DNA of 64,000 bases from Streptomyces bungoensis. Lineage in GTDB: Bacteria > Actinomycetota > Actinomycetes > Streptomycetales > Streptomycetaceae. Of the stretch, positions 9,583 through 18,417 are shown piece after piece (positions within the stretch are counted from its first letter, which is position 1; every line of letters begins with the position of its first letter). A program made the translations under genes and the position numbers. The stretch spans positions 228,444 through 292,443 of the forward strand of contig NZ_KQ948854.1 of NCBI RefSeq assembly GCF_001514215.1. Direction: 5' to 3'. The notes under the pieces were generated by a model. The model worked only from the letters and a program-made list of their open reading frames with translations. It was not told where the DNA came from and searched no databases.

Positions 9583-10557
9583 TCAGCCCAGGTGAGCCTG
9601 CACCTCTTCGGCCGCCACGTCCCCGTACGCCTTGGTGAACCGCTCCATGAAGTGCCCCCGCCGCAGCTGGTACTCCTGGGTGCCGACCGTCTCGATGACG
9701 AGCGTCGCCAGCATGCACCCGATCTGCGCGGCACGCTCGAGGGAGACGCCCCAGGCCAGCCCGGAGAGGAAGCCCGCGCGGAAGGCGTCGCCGACGCCCG
9801 TCGGGTCGGCCTTGCGCTCCTCCTCGGGGCAGCCGACCTCGATCGGCTCCTCGCCGCTGCGCTCGATCCGCACGCCCCGCGAGCCGAGGGTGGTGACGCG
9901 GTGGCCGACCCTGGACAGGATCTCCGCGTCGGTCCAGCCGGTCTTGGTCTCGATGAGGCCCTTCTCGTAGGCGTTGGAGAAGAGGTACGTCGCGCCGTCC
10001 AGCAGTATCCGGATCTCCTCGCCCTCCATGCGGGCGATCTGCTGGGAGAAGTCGGCGGCGAAGGGGATCGAGCGGGAGCGGCACTCCTCCGTGTGGCGGA
10101 GCATGGCCTCCGGGTCGTCGGCGCCGATCGAGACGAGGTCGAGGCCGCCGACCCGGTCGGCCACCGTCTTCAGCTCGATGAGCCGGGCCTCGCTCATCGC
10201 GCCCGTGTAGAAGGAGCCGATCTGGTTGTGGTCGGCGTCCGTGGTGCACACGAAGCGGGCGGTGTGCAGGGTCTCGGAGATGCGGACCGACTCGGTGTCC
10301 ACGCCGTGGCGGTCCAGCCAGGCCCGGTAGTCGTCGAAGTCGAAGCCGGCGGCCCCGACCAGGACCGGCTTCGTGCCGAGCTGACCCATGCCGAACGCGA
10401 TGTTCGCGCCGACGCCGCCCCGGCGCACGTCCAGGTTGTCGACCAGGAAGGACAGCGAGACCGTGTGCAGCTGGTCCGCGACGAACTGGTCGGCGAAACG
10501 GCCGGGGAAGGTCATGAGGTGGTCGGTGGCGATGGAGCCGGTGACTGCGATGCGCAC
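9583..10557 (-). CDS. PfkB-family carbohydrate/nucleoside kinase, AdoK-like
   Basis: 324 aa ribokinase-fold kinase. PfkB signatures are visible: GGVGANIAFGMGQLG near residue 48 and the anion-hole/catalytic-base motif DPTGVGDAFRAGF near residue 255. Length and sequence style resemble mycobacterial adenosine kinase AdoK, which in Mycobacterium tuberculosis also lies beside ctaC and an ErpA/HesB gene, so adenosine salvage is a reasonable guess. The substrate is not provable from sequence. It is convergent with the desulfurase fusion and divergent from the small gene at 10688. Confidence 0.88.
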   Translation of the reverse strand: MRIAVTGSIATDHLMTFPGRFADQFVADQLHTVSLSFLVDNLDVRRGGVGANIAFGMGQLGTKPVLVGAAGFDFDDYRAWLDRHGVDTESVRISETLHTARFVCTTDADHNQIGSFYTGAMSEARLIELKTVADRVGGLDLVSIGADDPEAMLRHTEECRSRSIPFAADFSQQIARMEGEEIRILLDGATYLFSNAYEKGLIETKTGWTDAEILSRVGHRVTTLGSRGVRIERSGEEPIEVGCPEEERKADPTGVGDAFRAGFLSGLAWGVSLERAAQIGCMLATLVIETVGTQEYQLRRGHFMERFTKAYGDVAAEEVQAHLG

Positions 10558-10687
10558 GGCGGGCGTCTCCTGGGGGAGGCTTCGGCTGACAGTTCACGCT
10601 ACCCGCTCGGGGGCAGCCTCTGAAGCCGACAAAACTACCCGATAGTAGCCCTTTCTTCGCGGCACCCCGCCTGCCTACGGTGCCGTC

Positions 10688-10897
10688 ATGACGAACCTCA
10701 AGGTCACCTCGCCCGCACCGGCCGACCTCGAAGGCGATCTCGCCTCGCTGCGCGGCGACTGCGCCCGGATGGCCCCGCACTGGGCGGCCCCCGAGCACGG
10801 CGACGCCCGTCCGGTGCCGCCGTCGCTGATCCACGGGGTGAGCGTGCCGGTGCGCTCGGCCCGGCTGCTGGACGCCATGTCCGACTACGGCGTCTGA
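10688..10897 (+). CDS. Small conserved-type protein of unknown function
   Basis: 69 aa, MTNLKVTSPAPADLEGDLAS to the C-terminus RLLDAMSDYGV. It is soluble and proline-rich with one Cys and no recognisable domain. Support as a real gene: strong GC3 bias and an ATG exactly 6 nt after TACGGT, the leaderless start pattern. It is divergent from the AdoK-like kinase with about 130 nt between the starts. Confidence 0.7.
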   Translation: MTNLKVTSPAPADLEGDLASLRGDCARMAPHWAAPEHGDARPVPPSLIHGVSVPVRSARLLDAMSDYGV

Positions 10898-10996
10898 GCC
10901 GGGGGCGCACGGCCCGGGAACCGTGCGCTCCCCTCGCGCGTCCCATGGCCGTCCCCCGCACCGGGGGCATGGGACGAGCCGGCGAGGAGCGATGCG

Positions 10997-12649
10997 GTGA
11001 ACACCGAGCGACCCGAGAAACCAGAGGAGCCCGAGTCCTCGAAGGCCACCGGGAGCGCCGAGGAGCCGAAACCCTCCCGGTCCGAGCAGGGCGCCGGGGA
11101 CCCCGGGCAGCCTCAGAGCGTCGAGGAGTCCGGACCGTCCGCGGGCACCGTCACCGAGGCCGAGACCCCCGGGACCCCCGGGACCGCCGAGCCCGCCGGG
11201 TCCCCGGACGAGTCCGCCCCGCGCCGCCGTTCCCCGCTGGTCGTCGTCTCGGTCGCGGCGGCCGTGCTGCTGGCCGGGGGCGGGGGCGCGTACGTGGCCG
11301 CCGGCGCCGGCTCGGACGGCCGTGCGAACGCCGGCGCGCCCGGCGGGAGCGCCACTCCCCCGCCGCTCGCACTGGACGGCCTGGCGGCGGGCGGCGGTAC
11401 GGGCGGCATCGCGCCCGGGGAACCCGATCCGTACGGCGTGACCTACGTGGCCGCCGGCACGCTCCCGGACGGCCCCGCCGCGGCACCCGTGTACGGGCCC
11501 GGGGCCGAGGTCGGCAAGGCGGCCGTGGCCCGGCTGGCCAAGGCTCTCGGGGCCGAGGGGCAGCCGGTGGCCGAGGGGCGCATCTGGCGGGTCGGCGCCG
11601 GCCGGGACGGCACCGGACCGAGCCTGCAGGTGAGCCGGGACGCGCCCGGCAGCTGGAGCTACACCCGGTTCGCGCCCGGCACCGACGACTGCCGGAAAAT
11701 CACGGTGTGCGCGCAGGATCCGGGCGTCCCGGCCGCCGATCCGGTGAGCGCGGCCGAGGCCGAGAAGGCGGCCGCCCCGGTGCTGAAGGCGCTCGGGCAG
11801 GACGACGCGAAGCTCGACGCGAGCCGGGTGACGGGTGCCCGGCGGGTGGTGAACGCCGACCCGGTGGTGGGCGGGCTGCCGACGTACGGCCTGACCACCG
11901 GCCTCACCGTCGACGAGAAGGGCCGGCTGGTCGGGGGCCACGGGCAGCTGGCGGCGCCGGTGAAGGGGGACGTGTACCCCGTGCTGAGTGCCCGCCGGAC
12001 CCTCGCGCTGATGAACCGGGCGCCCGAGGGCGGCCACCGCATGGGGATCGGCGGCTGCACCGGTCCCGTGCCGCTGAAGGACCGGCTGGAGCAGCCGTGC
12101 GACCGGACCGGGGCGGGGTCCGGTCGGAGCGCGGGCACGGCGGACGAGGCGACGGTGGAGAAGGCCGTGTTCGGGCTGGCCGCGCGTTCGGCCGGCGGGC
12201 GACGGCTGCTGGTGCCGTCCTGGCTGTTCGAGGTGAAGGGACCGGCGGCCCGGGGCACCTTCACGGTGGCGTATCCGGCGGTCGACCCGGCGTACCTGGC
12301 GTCGCCGTCGCCCGCGCCGTCGTCCTCGGCGCCGTCCGCCGGGCCCTCGTCGGCGCCGCGGACGAGCGGCGTGAAGGTGGACGGCTACCGCGCCGACGGC
12401 CGCGAGCTGACCGTGAGCTTCACGGGCGGGGTGTGCGCCGACTACACGGCCTCGGCGAAGGAGAGCGCGGGCCGGGTGGCGGTGACGGTGACCGGGAGGT
12501 CCTGGCCCGGCAAGGTGTGCGTGGCCATGGCCCGGTTCTACGAGAAGACCGTGCGGCTGGACGCGCCGCTCGGCGGGCGGACGGTGACCGGCACGGACGG
12601 CACGCGCATCCCGAAGGCGGAGTCCGGAGGACTGCGGCCGCAGCGGTGA
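10997..12649 (+). CDS. Single-span membrane-anchored extracytoplasmic protein of unknown function
   Basis: 550 aa from a GTG with GAGGAG upstream. Layout: acidic Glu/Pro/Ser-rich cytosolic stretch (1-75), one membrane helix (about 76-102), then a large outer domain ending in a Ser/Pro/Ala linker (about 435-455) and a small C-terminal domain. Four Cys in the outer part could form disulfides (one pair is in the central domain near DDCRKITVCAQ). No family was recognised. It ends in a clean U-tract terminator. Confidence 0.85.
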   Translation: MNTERPEKPEEPESSKATGSAEEPKPSRSEQGAGDPGQPQSVEESGPSAGTVTEAETPGTPGTAEPAGSPDESAPRRRSPLVVVSVAAAVLLAGGGGAYVAAGAGSDGRANAGAPGGSATPPPLALDGLAAGGGTGGIAPGEPDPYGVTYVAAGTLPDGPAAAPVYGPGAEVGKAAVARLAKALGAEGQPVAEGRIWRVGAGRDGTGPSLQVSRDAPGSWSYTRFAPGTDDCRKITVCAQDPGVPAADPVSAAEAEKAAAPVLKALGQDDAKLDASRVTGARRVVNADPVVGGLPTYGLTTGLTVDEKGRLVGGHGQLAAPVKGDVYPVLSARRTLALMNRAPEGGHRMGIGGCTGPVPLKDRLEQPCDRTGAGSGRSAGTADEATVEKAVFGLAARSAGGRRLLVPSWLFEVKGPAARGTFTVAYPAVDPAYLASPSPAPSSSAPSAGPSSAPRTSGVKVDGYRADGRELTVSFTGGVCADYTASAKESAGRVAVTVTGRSWPGKVCVAMARFYEKTVRLDAPLGGRTVTGTDGTRIPKAESGGLRPQR

Positions 12650-12680
12650 CGGAAGGCCGGTGACCGAAGGCAGGTAGCCG

Positions 12681-12717
12681 AAAGGCGGCGGGCCCGGGGA
12701 GGGCACCGCCGCCTTTT
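12681..12717. terminator. Intrinsic terminator with U-tract
   Basis: AAAGGCGGCGG (12681-12691) pairs with CCGCCGCCTTT (12706-12716) and is followed by more T. It lies between the membrane-anchored protein gene and the convergent Fe-S carrier gene; the A-run in the left arm makes it usable from both sides. Confidence 0.88.
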
Positions 12718-12751
12718 CCGTCGGCCGTGGCCGGATCACCGGCCGGCCGGC

Positions 12752-13108
12752 TCAGCTGAAGGAGTCGCCGCAGGCGCAGGAGCCCGTCGCGTTCGGGTTG
12801 TCGATCGTGAAGCCCTGCTTCTCGATCGTGTCCACGAAGTCGACGGTGGCGCCGCCGAGGTACGGAGCGCTCATGCGGTCGGTGACGACCTTGACCCCGC
12901 CGAAGTCCTTCACGACGTCGCCGTCGAGCGAGCGCTCGTCGAAGAAGAGCTGGTACCGCAGGCCGGAGCAGCCGCCGGGCTGGACGGCGACGCGCAGGGC
13001 GAGGTCGTCACGGCCTTCCTGGTCGAGCAGGGCCTTGACCTTGGACGCGGCGGCGTCGGTCAGGATGATGCCGTCGGTGACGGTGGTGGTCTCGTCCGAT
13101 ACGGACAT
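12752..13108 (-). CDS. erpA: A-type iron-sulfur carrier (ErpA/HesB family)
   Basis: 118 aa. The three cluster-binding cysteines are present: one in GGCSGLRYQLFFDE near residue 48 and two in the C-terminal CACGDSF. A-type carriers pass Fe-S clusters to apo-enzymes. It is divergent from nadA, which encodes a [4Fe-4S] enzyme, and several other cluster proteins (LipA, QcrA) are in the window. ErpA rather than IscA is favoured because no isc/suf genes adjoin it, but the subfamily is inference. Confidence 0.93.
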   Translation of the reverse strand: MSVSDETTTVTDGIILTDAAASKVKALLDQEGRDDLALRVAVQPGGCSGLRYQLFFDERSLDGDVVKDFGGVKVVTDRMSAPYLGGATVDFVDTIEKQGFTIDNPNATGSCACGDSFS

Positions 13109-13293
13109 CTACATCTCTCCCGGGTTGTACGGAGACTGCTTGCCGACGAGTGCAACCGGCGCTTCCGCGGATTCATTCCGGGCCGGGCATTCGCGTGGTC
13201 GCGTTCTTAGGTGTTCCTCGTTACGTGTTCCTTCATCATGCTCGCACATGCCCCCGGAGGCGGACAGCGCCCTGCGGAGGGACCCGGGCGGGA

Positions 13294-13348
13294 TTCACGT
13301 CACATGGACGCAATGGCCATCGTCAAAGTGACGTGAAGCGGTTATGAT
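13294..13348 (+). promoter_or_regulatory. Candidate nadA operator and -10 box
   Basis: TTCACGTCAC (13294-13303) and GTGACGTGAA (13328-13337) are exact inverse complements separated by 24 nt. A nested CGTCA-AAG-TGACG repeat lies at 13321-13333. TATGAT at 13343-13348 is a good -10 box, so the right arm covers the -35 region. The regulator is unknown. Confidence 0.6.
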
Positions 13349-13389
13349 AGATAGCGTCAGTTAGACGAAAAGTAGAAAGGGTGCGTGTC

Positions 13390-14574
13390 GTGACCACCGC
13401 CCAGACCCCGGAGCTCGACGTACAGCCGTCTCCGCTCGCCCTGCTGCTGCTCGGCCGTGAGGCCGACCCGAAGAGCGAACGGGGCGTCGAGTGTCCCGGC
13501 GACCTGCCGTCGCCGTCCGACCCCGACCTGGTCGAGCGCGCCCGCGCGGCCAAGGCGAAACTCGGCGACAAGGTCTTCGTGCTCGGCCACCACTACCAGC
13601 GCGACGAGGTCATCCAGTTCGCCGACGTCACGGGCGACTCCTTCAAGCTGGCCCGGGACGCGGCCGCGCGCCCGGAGGCCGAGTACATCGTCTTCTGCGG
13701 TGTGCACTTCATGGCCGAGTCGGCGGACATCCTCACCTCCGACGACCAGAAGGTGGTCCTGCCCGACCTGGCCGCCGGCTGCTCGATGGCCGACATGGCC
13801 ACGGCCGAGCAGGTCGCCGAGTGCTGGGACGTGCTCACCGAGGCGGGCGTGGCCGACCAGGTCGTGCCGGTCTCGTACATGAACTCCTCCGCCGACATCA
13901 AGGCGTTCACCGGCAGGCACGGCGGCACGATCTGCACCTCGTCCAACGCCAAGCGCGCCCTCGACTGGGCCTTCGAGCAGGGCGAGAAGGTCCTCTTCCT
14001 GCCCGACCAGCACCTGGGCCGCAACACCGCGGTGCGGGACATGGGCATGTCCCTGGACGACTGCGTGGTCTACAACCCGCACAAGCCGAACGGCGGGCTC
14101 ACCGCCGAGCAGCTGCGCGCGGCGAAGATGATCCTGTGGCGCGGCCACTGCTCCGTGCACGGCCGCTTCAGCCTCGACTCGGTCAACGACGTGCGCGAGC
14201 GCATCCCGGGCGTGAACGTCCTGGTGCACCCCGAGTGCCGGCACGAGGTCGTGGCCGCGGCCGACTACGTCGGCTCGACCGAGTACATCATCAAGGCCCT
14301 GGAGGCGGCACCGGCCGGCTCCAAGTGGGCCATCGGCACCGAGCTGAACCTGGTGCGCCGGCTGGCGAACCGTTTCGCGCCCGAGGGCAAGGAGATCGTC
14401 TTCCTCGACAAGACGGTCTGCTTCTGCTCGACCATGAACCGCATCGACCTGCCCCACCTGGTCTGGGCCCTGGAGTCCCTGGCGGAGGGCACCCTGGTCA
14501 ACCGGATCCAGGTCGACAAGGAGACGGAGGCGTTCGCCAAGCTGGCGCTGGAGCGGATGCTGGCGCTGCCGTAG
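13390..14574 (+). CDS. nadA: Quinolinate synthase
   Basis: 394 aa starting MTTAQTPELDVQ. It condenses iminoaspartate with dihydroxyacetone phosphate to make quinolinate for NAD. The [4Fe-4S] cysteines are in FCGVHFMAES, HPECRHEVV and TVCFCSTMNR, and the substrate motif GHHYQRDEV is intact. The GTG at 13390 is chosen over the in-frame GTG at 13381 because AGAAAGG at 13374-13380 is correctly spaced only for 13390. nadB and nadC are not next to it. It ends in a 16-bp perfect hairpin. Confidence 0.97.
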   Translation: MTTAQTPELDVQPSPLALLLLGREADPKSERGVECPGDLPSPSDPDLVERARAAKAKLGDKVFVLGHHYQRDEVIQFADVTGDSFKLARDAAARPEAEYIVFCGVHFMAESADILTSDDQKVVLPDLAAGCSMADMATAEQVAECWDVLTEAGVADQVVPVSYMNSSADIKAFTGRHGGTICTSSNAKRALDWAFEQGEKVLFLPDQHLGRNTAVRDMGMSLDDCVVYNPHKPNGGLTAEQLRAAKMILWRGHCSVHGRFSLDSVNDVRERIPGVNVLVHPECRHEVVAAADYVGSTEYIIKALEAAPAGSKWAIGTELNLVRRLANRFAPEGKEIVFLDKTVCFCSTMNRIDLPHLVWALESLAEGTLVNRIQVDKETEAFAKLALERMLALP

Positions 14575-14583
14575 CGGCGCACA

Positions 14584-14626
14584 CACGGCGATGGCCGGGT
14601 CCCCCGGGGCCCCGGCCATCGCCGTG
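14584..14626. terminator. 16-bp perfect hairpin after nadA
   Basis: CACGGCGATGGCCGGG (14584-14599) pairs exactly with CCCGGCCATCGCCGTG (14611-14626) across an 11-nt loop. It lies just beyond nadA and just before the 3' end of the RND remnant on the other strand. Confidence 0.9.
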
Positions 14627-14629
14627 CCG

Positions 14630-15186
14630 TCAGGCTCCGGCCGGTTCCGGATCCGGCGTCTTCTCCGCCGTCGTGTCCCGCTTCGCCGCGCGCCTGCCCG
14701 CCCGGCGCTCCTTGCCGAGTTCCAGCATCGCGGGTCAGCAGCGTGGACGTGATCAGGCCGCCGATGACGACCACCGCGAGCGGCTGGGCGATGAAGCCGC
14801 GGTGACGCCCAGGGCCATGGGCAGCAGTGCGAAGATCGTCGCCAGGGCGGTCATGAGGATCGGGCGCAGGCGGTGGCGGCCGCCCTCGATCACGGCCCCC
14901 ACGGCGCCGTGGCCCTGCGCGCGGTACTGGTGGATCAGGTCGATCAGCACGATCGCGTTCGTCACCACGATGCCGATCAGCATCAGCATGCCGATCATCG
15001 CGGGCACGCCCATCGGGGTGCCGGTGGCCACGAGGAGGCCGATGGCGCCCGTCGCCGCTGACGGCACGTGGACAGGAGCTGCTGCTCGATCTGGGGTATC
15101 GCGATCAGCCCGAAGACGAGCGCGATGAGCGGGACGAGCCCCACGAGGGCCCGTTGCGCGAGGCTGAATCTCGACAGCCAGGACAT
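14630..15186 (-). pseudogene. RND (AcrB/MMPL-type) efflux transporter remnant
   Basis: Pieces of one transporter appear in order but in changing frames. (1) The true start at 15186 with AGAAGGGAGA upstream: MSWLSRFSLAQRALVGL and about 30 residues of the first helix. (2) A jump to the C-terminal membrane domain at about 15067-14790: GMLMLIGIVVTNAIVLID and LRPILMTALATIFALLP. (3) VVIGGLITSTLLT in another frame. (4) The basic tail MLELGKERRAGRRAAKRD with a natural TGA at 14630-14632. About 557 nt remain of a gene that should be near 3 kb, so most of the periplasmic domain is deleted and at least two small indels follow. It lies 172 nt downstream of a two-component system on the same strand. Confidence 0.9.
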
Positions 15187-15358
15187 GGATCGGGGTCTCC
15201 CTTCTGTGAGCGGTCTTCTGCGAGCGGCAGACGCTGCGGCGGACGCGCAGATGGGCGCCCGCCGCACACCCTGAGCCACGGCAGGGCCCGCACGTGGAGC
15301 CCCCAGGTCCATTTCCCGCGTCCCGCCGTACGGCGCGCGCAGTACACGCGGGTGGGGT

Positions 15359-16033
15359 TCACTCCGCCCTCGGGCGTACCAGTCCCGACTCGTAGGCCAT
15401 GACGACGAGCTGGGCCCGGTCCCGGGCGCCGAGCTTGGCCATGGCCCGGTTGACGTGCGTCTTCACCGTCAGCGGGCTGACTTCCAGGCGTTCGGCGATC
15501 TCGTCGTTGGAGTGCCCGCCGGCGACCTGCACCAGCACCTCCCGCTCCCGGCCGGTGAGCGCGTCGAGCCGCGCCGCGCGGGCGGGGTCGCGGCCGTCGT
15601 CGCCCTGGGCGAGGAAGCGGGCGATCAGGCCCTTGGTGGCGGCCGGGGAGAGCAGGGCCTCGCCGCCGGCGGCGACCCGGATGGCGCTCAGCAGCTCCTC
15701 GGGTTCGCTGCCCTTGCCGAGGAAGCCGGACGCCCCGGCGCGCAGGGCCCCCACCACGTAGTCGTCCACCTCGAAGGTGGTCAGGATGACCACGCGGACG
15801 TCCGCGAGGGCGGGGTCGGCGCTGATCAGCCGGGTGGCGGCGAGGCCGTCGGTGCCGGGCATCCGGATGTCCATGAGGACGACGTCGGCGGCCCGCTCCC
15901 GGGCCAGCCGGACCGCCTCGGCGCCGTCGGAGGCCTCCCCCACCACCTCCATGTCGGGCTCGGAGTCGACCAGCACCCGGAACGCGCTGCGCAGCAGTGC
16001 CTGGTCGTCGGCGAGCAGGACACGGATCGTCAT
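15359..16033 (-). CDS. NarL/LuxR-type response regulator
   Basis: 224 aa. The receiver domain (1-120) has the acidic pocket in LLADDQ and the phospho-acceptor in VVLMDIRMPGTDG; the C-terminal HTH (about 160-215) reads LTGREREVLVQVAGGHSN followed by TVKTHVNRAMAKL. The start overlaps the kinase stop (ATGA), so the pair is coupled. The next gene on the strand is the RND remnant, a typical target for this type of system. All key residues look intact although that neighbour is dead. Confidence 0.95.
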   Translation of the reverse strand: MTIRVLLADDQALLRSAFRVLVDSEPDMEVVGEASDGAEAVRLARERAADVVLMDIRMPGTDGLAATRLISADPALADVRVVILTTFEVDDYVVGALRAGASGFLGKGSEPEELLSAIRVAAGGEALLSPAATKGLIARFLAQGDDGRDPARAARLDALTGREREVLVQVAGGHSNDEIAERLEVSPLTVKTHVNRAMAKLGARDRAQLVVMAYESGLVRPRAE

Positions 16034-17259
16034 GCGGGTTCCCCCGGGGCCGTGGTACGGGTGGTGACGGGCAGGATCGCATGGACGCGGAAGCCGCCGC
16101 CGTAGCGGGGCCCGGTGGTCAGGGTGCCGCCGACGGCGGTGACCCGCTCCCGCATGCCGAGCAGCCCGTGCCCGCCGCCGGCGTCCCCGGGCTCGCCGGC
16201 CCCGTCCGTCTCCGCGCCGTCGTCCAGGACGGTGACCTCGATGTCCGTGCCGACGCGTACGACGCTGACCTCGGCCCTGGCCGCGGGCCCCGCGTGCTTG
16301 CGCACGTTGGTCAGCGCCTCCTGGACGACCCGGTAGGCGGCGAGGTCGACGGCGGCCGGGAGCTCGGTGCCCTGGTCGGCGCGAGCCACCTCGACGGGGA
16401 GTCCGGCGTTGCGGAAGGTGTCCGCGAGGTCCTCGAGGCGGTCGAGGCCCGGCGCCGGCTCGGTGGGGGCCTCGGGATCGCCGGACTGGCGGAGCAGGCC
16501 GACCGTGGCCCGCAGCTCGTTCAGGGCGGAGCGGCTGGCCTCGCGGACGTGGGCGAGGGCCTCCTTGGCCTGGTCGGGCCGCTTGTCCATGACATGGGCG
16601 GCGACCCCGGCCTGCACGTTGACCAGCGCGATGTGGTGGGCGACGACGTCGTGGAGGTCGCGGGCGATGCGCAGCCGCTCCTCGGCGACCCGGCGGCGGG
16701 CCTCCTCCTCCCGGGTGCGCTCGGCGCGTTCGGCGCGCTCCCGCATGGCCCGGACGACCGCGCGGCGGCTGCGGACGGCGTCCCCGGCGGTGGCGCCGAT
16801 ACCGGTCCAGGCGAGCACGCCCAGGTTCTCCTGGGCGTACCAGGGCAGAGGGCCGCCGAGCATGGCGGCGGCCGTCAGCACGGTCATGGTGAGCAGGCCG
16901 ACCCGCCAGGTGGTGGACCGGTCGGTGGTGGAGGCGACGGTGTAGAGGGCGACCACGGCGGTCATGCCCACGGGGGCGCGCGGGTCGCCGGTGACGAACT
17001 CGATCACGGAGAGGGTGCCGGTGACGGCGAGCACCGTCTTCGGGGCGCGGCGGCGGAAGACGAGCGCCGTCGCGGCGAGCAGCATGAGCAGCAGGCTCGG
17101 CAGGGCGGGGGTGCGCAGGCCCCAGGTGACGCCGTTCGCACCCTGGGGGGTCACGAAGGAGCCGGCGGTCATGCAGATGAGGACGCCCGCCGCGATGGCC
17201 GCGTCCAGTGCCAGGGGGTGGGCCTTCAGGCCGCACCGGGCGCGTTCGAGAGTGCTCAC
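16030..17259 (-). CDS. Two-component sensor histidine kinase (HisKA_3 type)
   Basis: 409 aa from GTG 17259. Four to six hydrophobic segments fill residues 20-145; the dimerisation/phospho-acceptor motif RDLHDVVAHH is near 205 and the ATP-binding region has ALTNVRKHAG and GHGLLGMRERV. There is no large sensory domain, so the signal is probably perceived in or at the membrane. The GTG at 17259 follows TACTGT by exactly 6 nt, supporting a leaderless start; an in-frame GTG at 17283 is the alternative. Confidence 0.93.
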   Translation of the reverse strand: MSTLERARCGLKAHPLALDAAIAAGVLICMTAGSFVTPQGANGVTWGLRTPALPSLLLMLLAATALVFRRRAPKTVLAVTGTLSVIEFVTGDPRAPVGMTAVVALYTVASTTDRSTTWRVGLLTMTVLTAAAMLGGPLPWYAQENLGVLAWTGIGATAGDAVRSRRAVVRAMRERAERAERTREEEARRRVAEERLRIARDLHDVVAHHIALVNVQAGVAAHVMDKRPDQAKEALAHVREASRSALNELRATVGLLRQSGDPEAPTEPAPGLDRLEDLADTFRNAGLPVEVARADQGTELPAAVDLAAYRVVQEALTNVRKHAGPAARAEVSVVRVGTDIEVTVLDDGAETDGAGEPGDAGGGHGLLGMRERVTAVGGTLTTGPRYGGGFRVHAILPVTTRTTAPGEPA

Positions 17260-17313
17260 GGGTGCACAGTACGGTGCCCGCACGTCACCGCTCCCGGGCC
17301 GCCCGGAAATCGG

Positions 17314-17592
17314 TCAGCCCGGGATCAGCCCGTCCTCGCTGAGCATCTCCCGGACCTCCTCCAGCGTGGCGTCGGGGGACGGCAGGATCAGTTCCGACGG
17401 TTCCAGGGCGTCGTCCGGCAGCGGGGTGCCGAGGGTGCGGACCGCGTCCAGGAGGGCGGCGAGGGTGTGGCGGAAGCCCGCCTCGTCGCCGCTCTCCATC
17501 TTCTGCAGGAGCTCGTCGTCCAGCTTGTTCAGCTCGGCGAAGTGGGAGTCGGCCAGTTCGACCTGGCCCTCCCCCATGATCCGTACGATCAC
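17314..17592 (-). CDS. pspAA: PspA-associated protein PspAA
   Basis: 92 aa, MIVRIMGEGQVELADSHFAE, a small domain that follows pspA in many actinobacteria and cyanobacteria. It has no membrane segment and an acidic C-terminal half. It begins 33 nt after the pspA stop, so the two form an operon. The family is known by association with PspA; a biochemical role is not established. Confidence 0.88.
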   Translation of the reverse strand: MIVRIMGEGQVELADSHFAELNKLDDELLQKMESGDEAGFRHTLAALLDAVRTLGTPLPDDALEPSELILPSPDATLEEVREMLSEDGLIPG

Positions 17593-17625
17593 GTCCGTCT
17601 CCTCGGCTCTGGCCCCGGCGCCGGA

Positions 17626-18417
17626 CTACTGCTTGTCGAAGCGCGGGGTGTCCTGCGGCTGCTGCTGGGTCTGCGCCTGGCCGGTGCCGCCCTCGATCGC
17701 CTGCTGGGGCTGGCCCCCGGCCAGCTCGGCCTTCATGCGCTGCAGTTCCAGCTCTACATCCGTACCACCGGAGAGCCGGTCCAGCTCGGCCTGGATGTCG
17801 TCCTTGGCCATGCCGGACTGGTCGTCCAGGGCACCGGAGGCGAGCAGCTCGTCGATGGCGCCGGCCCGGGCCTGGAGCTGGGCCGTCTTGTCCTCGGCGC
17901 GCTGGATGGCCATACCGACGTCGCCCATCTCCTCGGAGATGCCGGAGAAGGCCTCGCCGATGCGGGTCTGGGCCTGGGCGGCGGTGTAGGTGGCCTTGAT
18001 GGTCTCCTTCTTCGTGCGGAAGGCGTCCACCTTGGCCTGCAGGCGCTGGGCCGCCAGGGTGAGCTTCTCCTCCTCGCCCTGGAGGGTGGCGTGCTGCGTC
18101 TCCAGGTCGGTCACCTGCTGCTGGAGGGCGGCGCGGCGGGACAGTGCCTCGCGGGCCAGGTCCTCGCGGCCCAGCGCGAGCGCCTTGCGGCCCTGGTCCT
18201 CGAGCTTGCCGGACTGCTGCTGCAGCTGGTTGAGCTGCAGTTCCAGGCGCTTGCGGGAGGTGGCGACGTCGGCGACGCCGCGGCGTACCTTCTGCAGCAG
18301 CTCCAGCTGCTTCTGGTACGAGTAATCGAGGGTTTCGCGCGGGTCCTCGGCCCGGTCAAGGGCCTTGTTCGCCTTCGCGCGGAAGATCATCCCCATACGC
18401 TTCATGACACCGCTCAT
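17626..18417 (-). CDS. pspA: Phage-shock protein A / IM30 family membrane-stress protein
   Basis: 263 aa, MSGVMKRMGMIFRAKANKAL. After the amphipathic N-terminus comes a long coiled coil (about 30-215) rich in Gln, Lys and Glu, and a Gln-rich tail. PspA/IM30 proteins assemble as ESCRT-III-like polymers on damaged membranes. A TACTGT -10-like box lies at 18481-18476, giving a leader of about 50 nt. An alternative ATG four codons in (18405) is possible. pspAA follows in the same operon. Confidence 0.95.
   Translation of the reverse strand: MSGVMKRMGMIFRAKANKALDRAEDPRETLDYSYQKQLELLQKVRRGVADVATSRKRLELQLNQLQQQSGKLEDQGRKALALGREDLAREALSRRAALQQQVTDLETQHATLQGEEEKLTLAAQRLQAKVDAFRTKKETIKATYTAAQAQTRIGEAFSGISEEMGDVGMAIQRAEDKTAQLQARAGAIDELLASGALDDQSGMAKDDIQAELDRLSGGTDVELELQRMKAELAGGQPQQAIEGGTGQAQTQQQPQDTPRFDKQ

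Noticed and set aside
9329..12739. A long minus-strand frame over the AdoK-like kinase and the anchored protein
   Set aside because: It overlaps real genes on both strands; no start or domain support.
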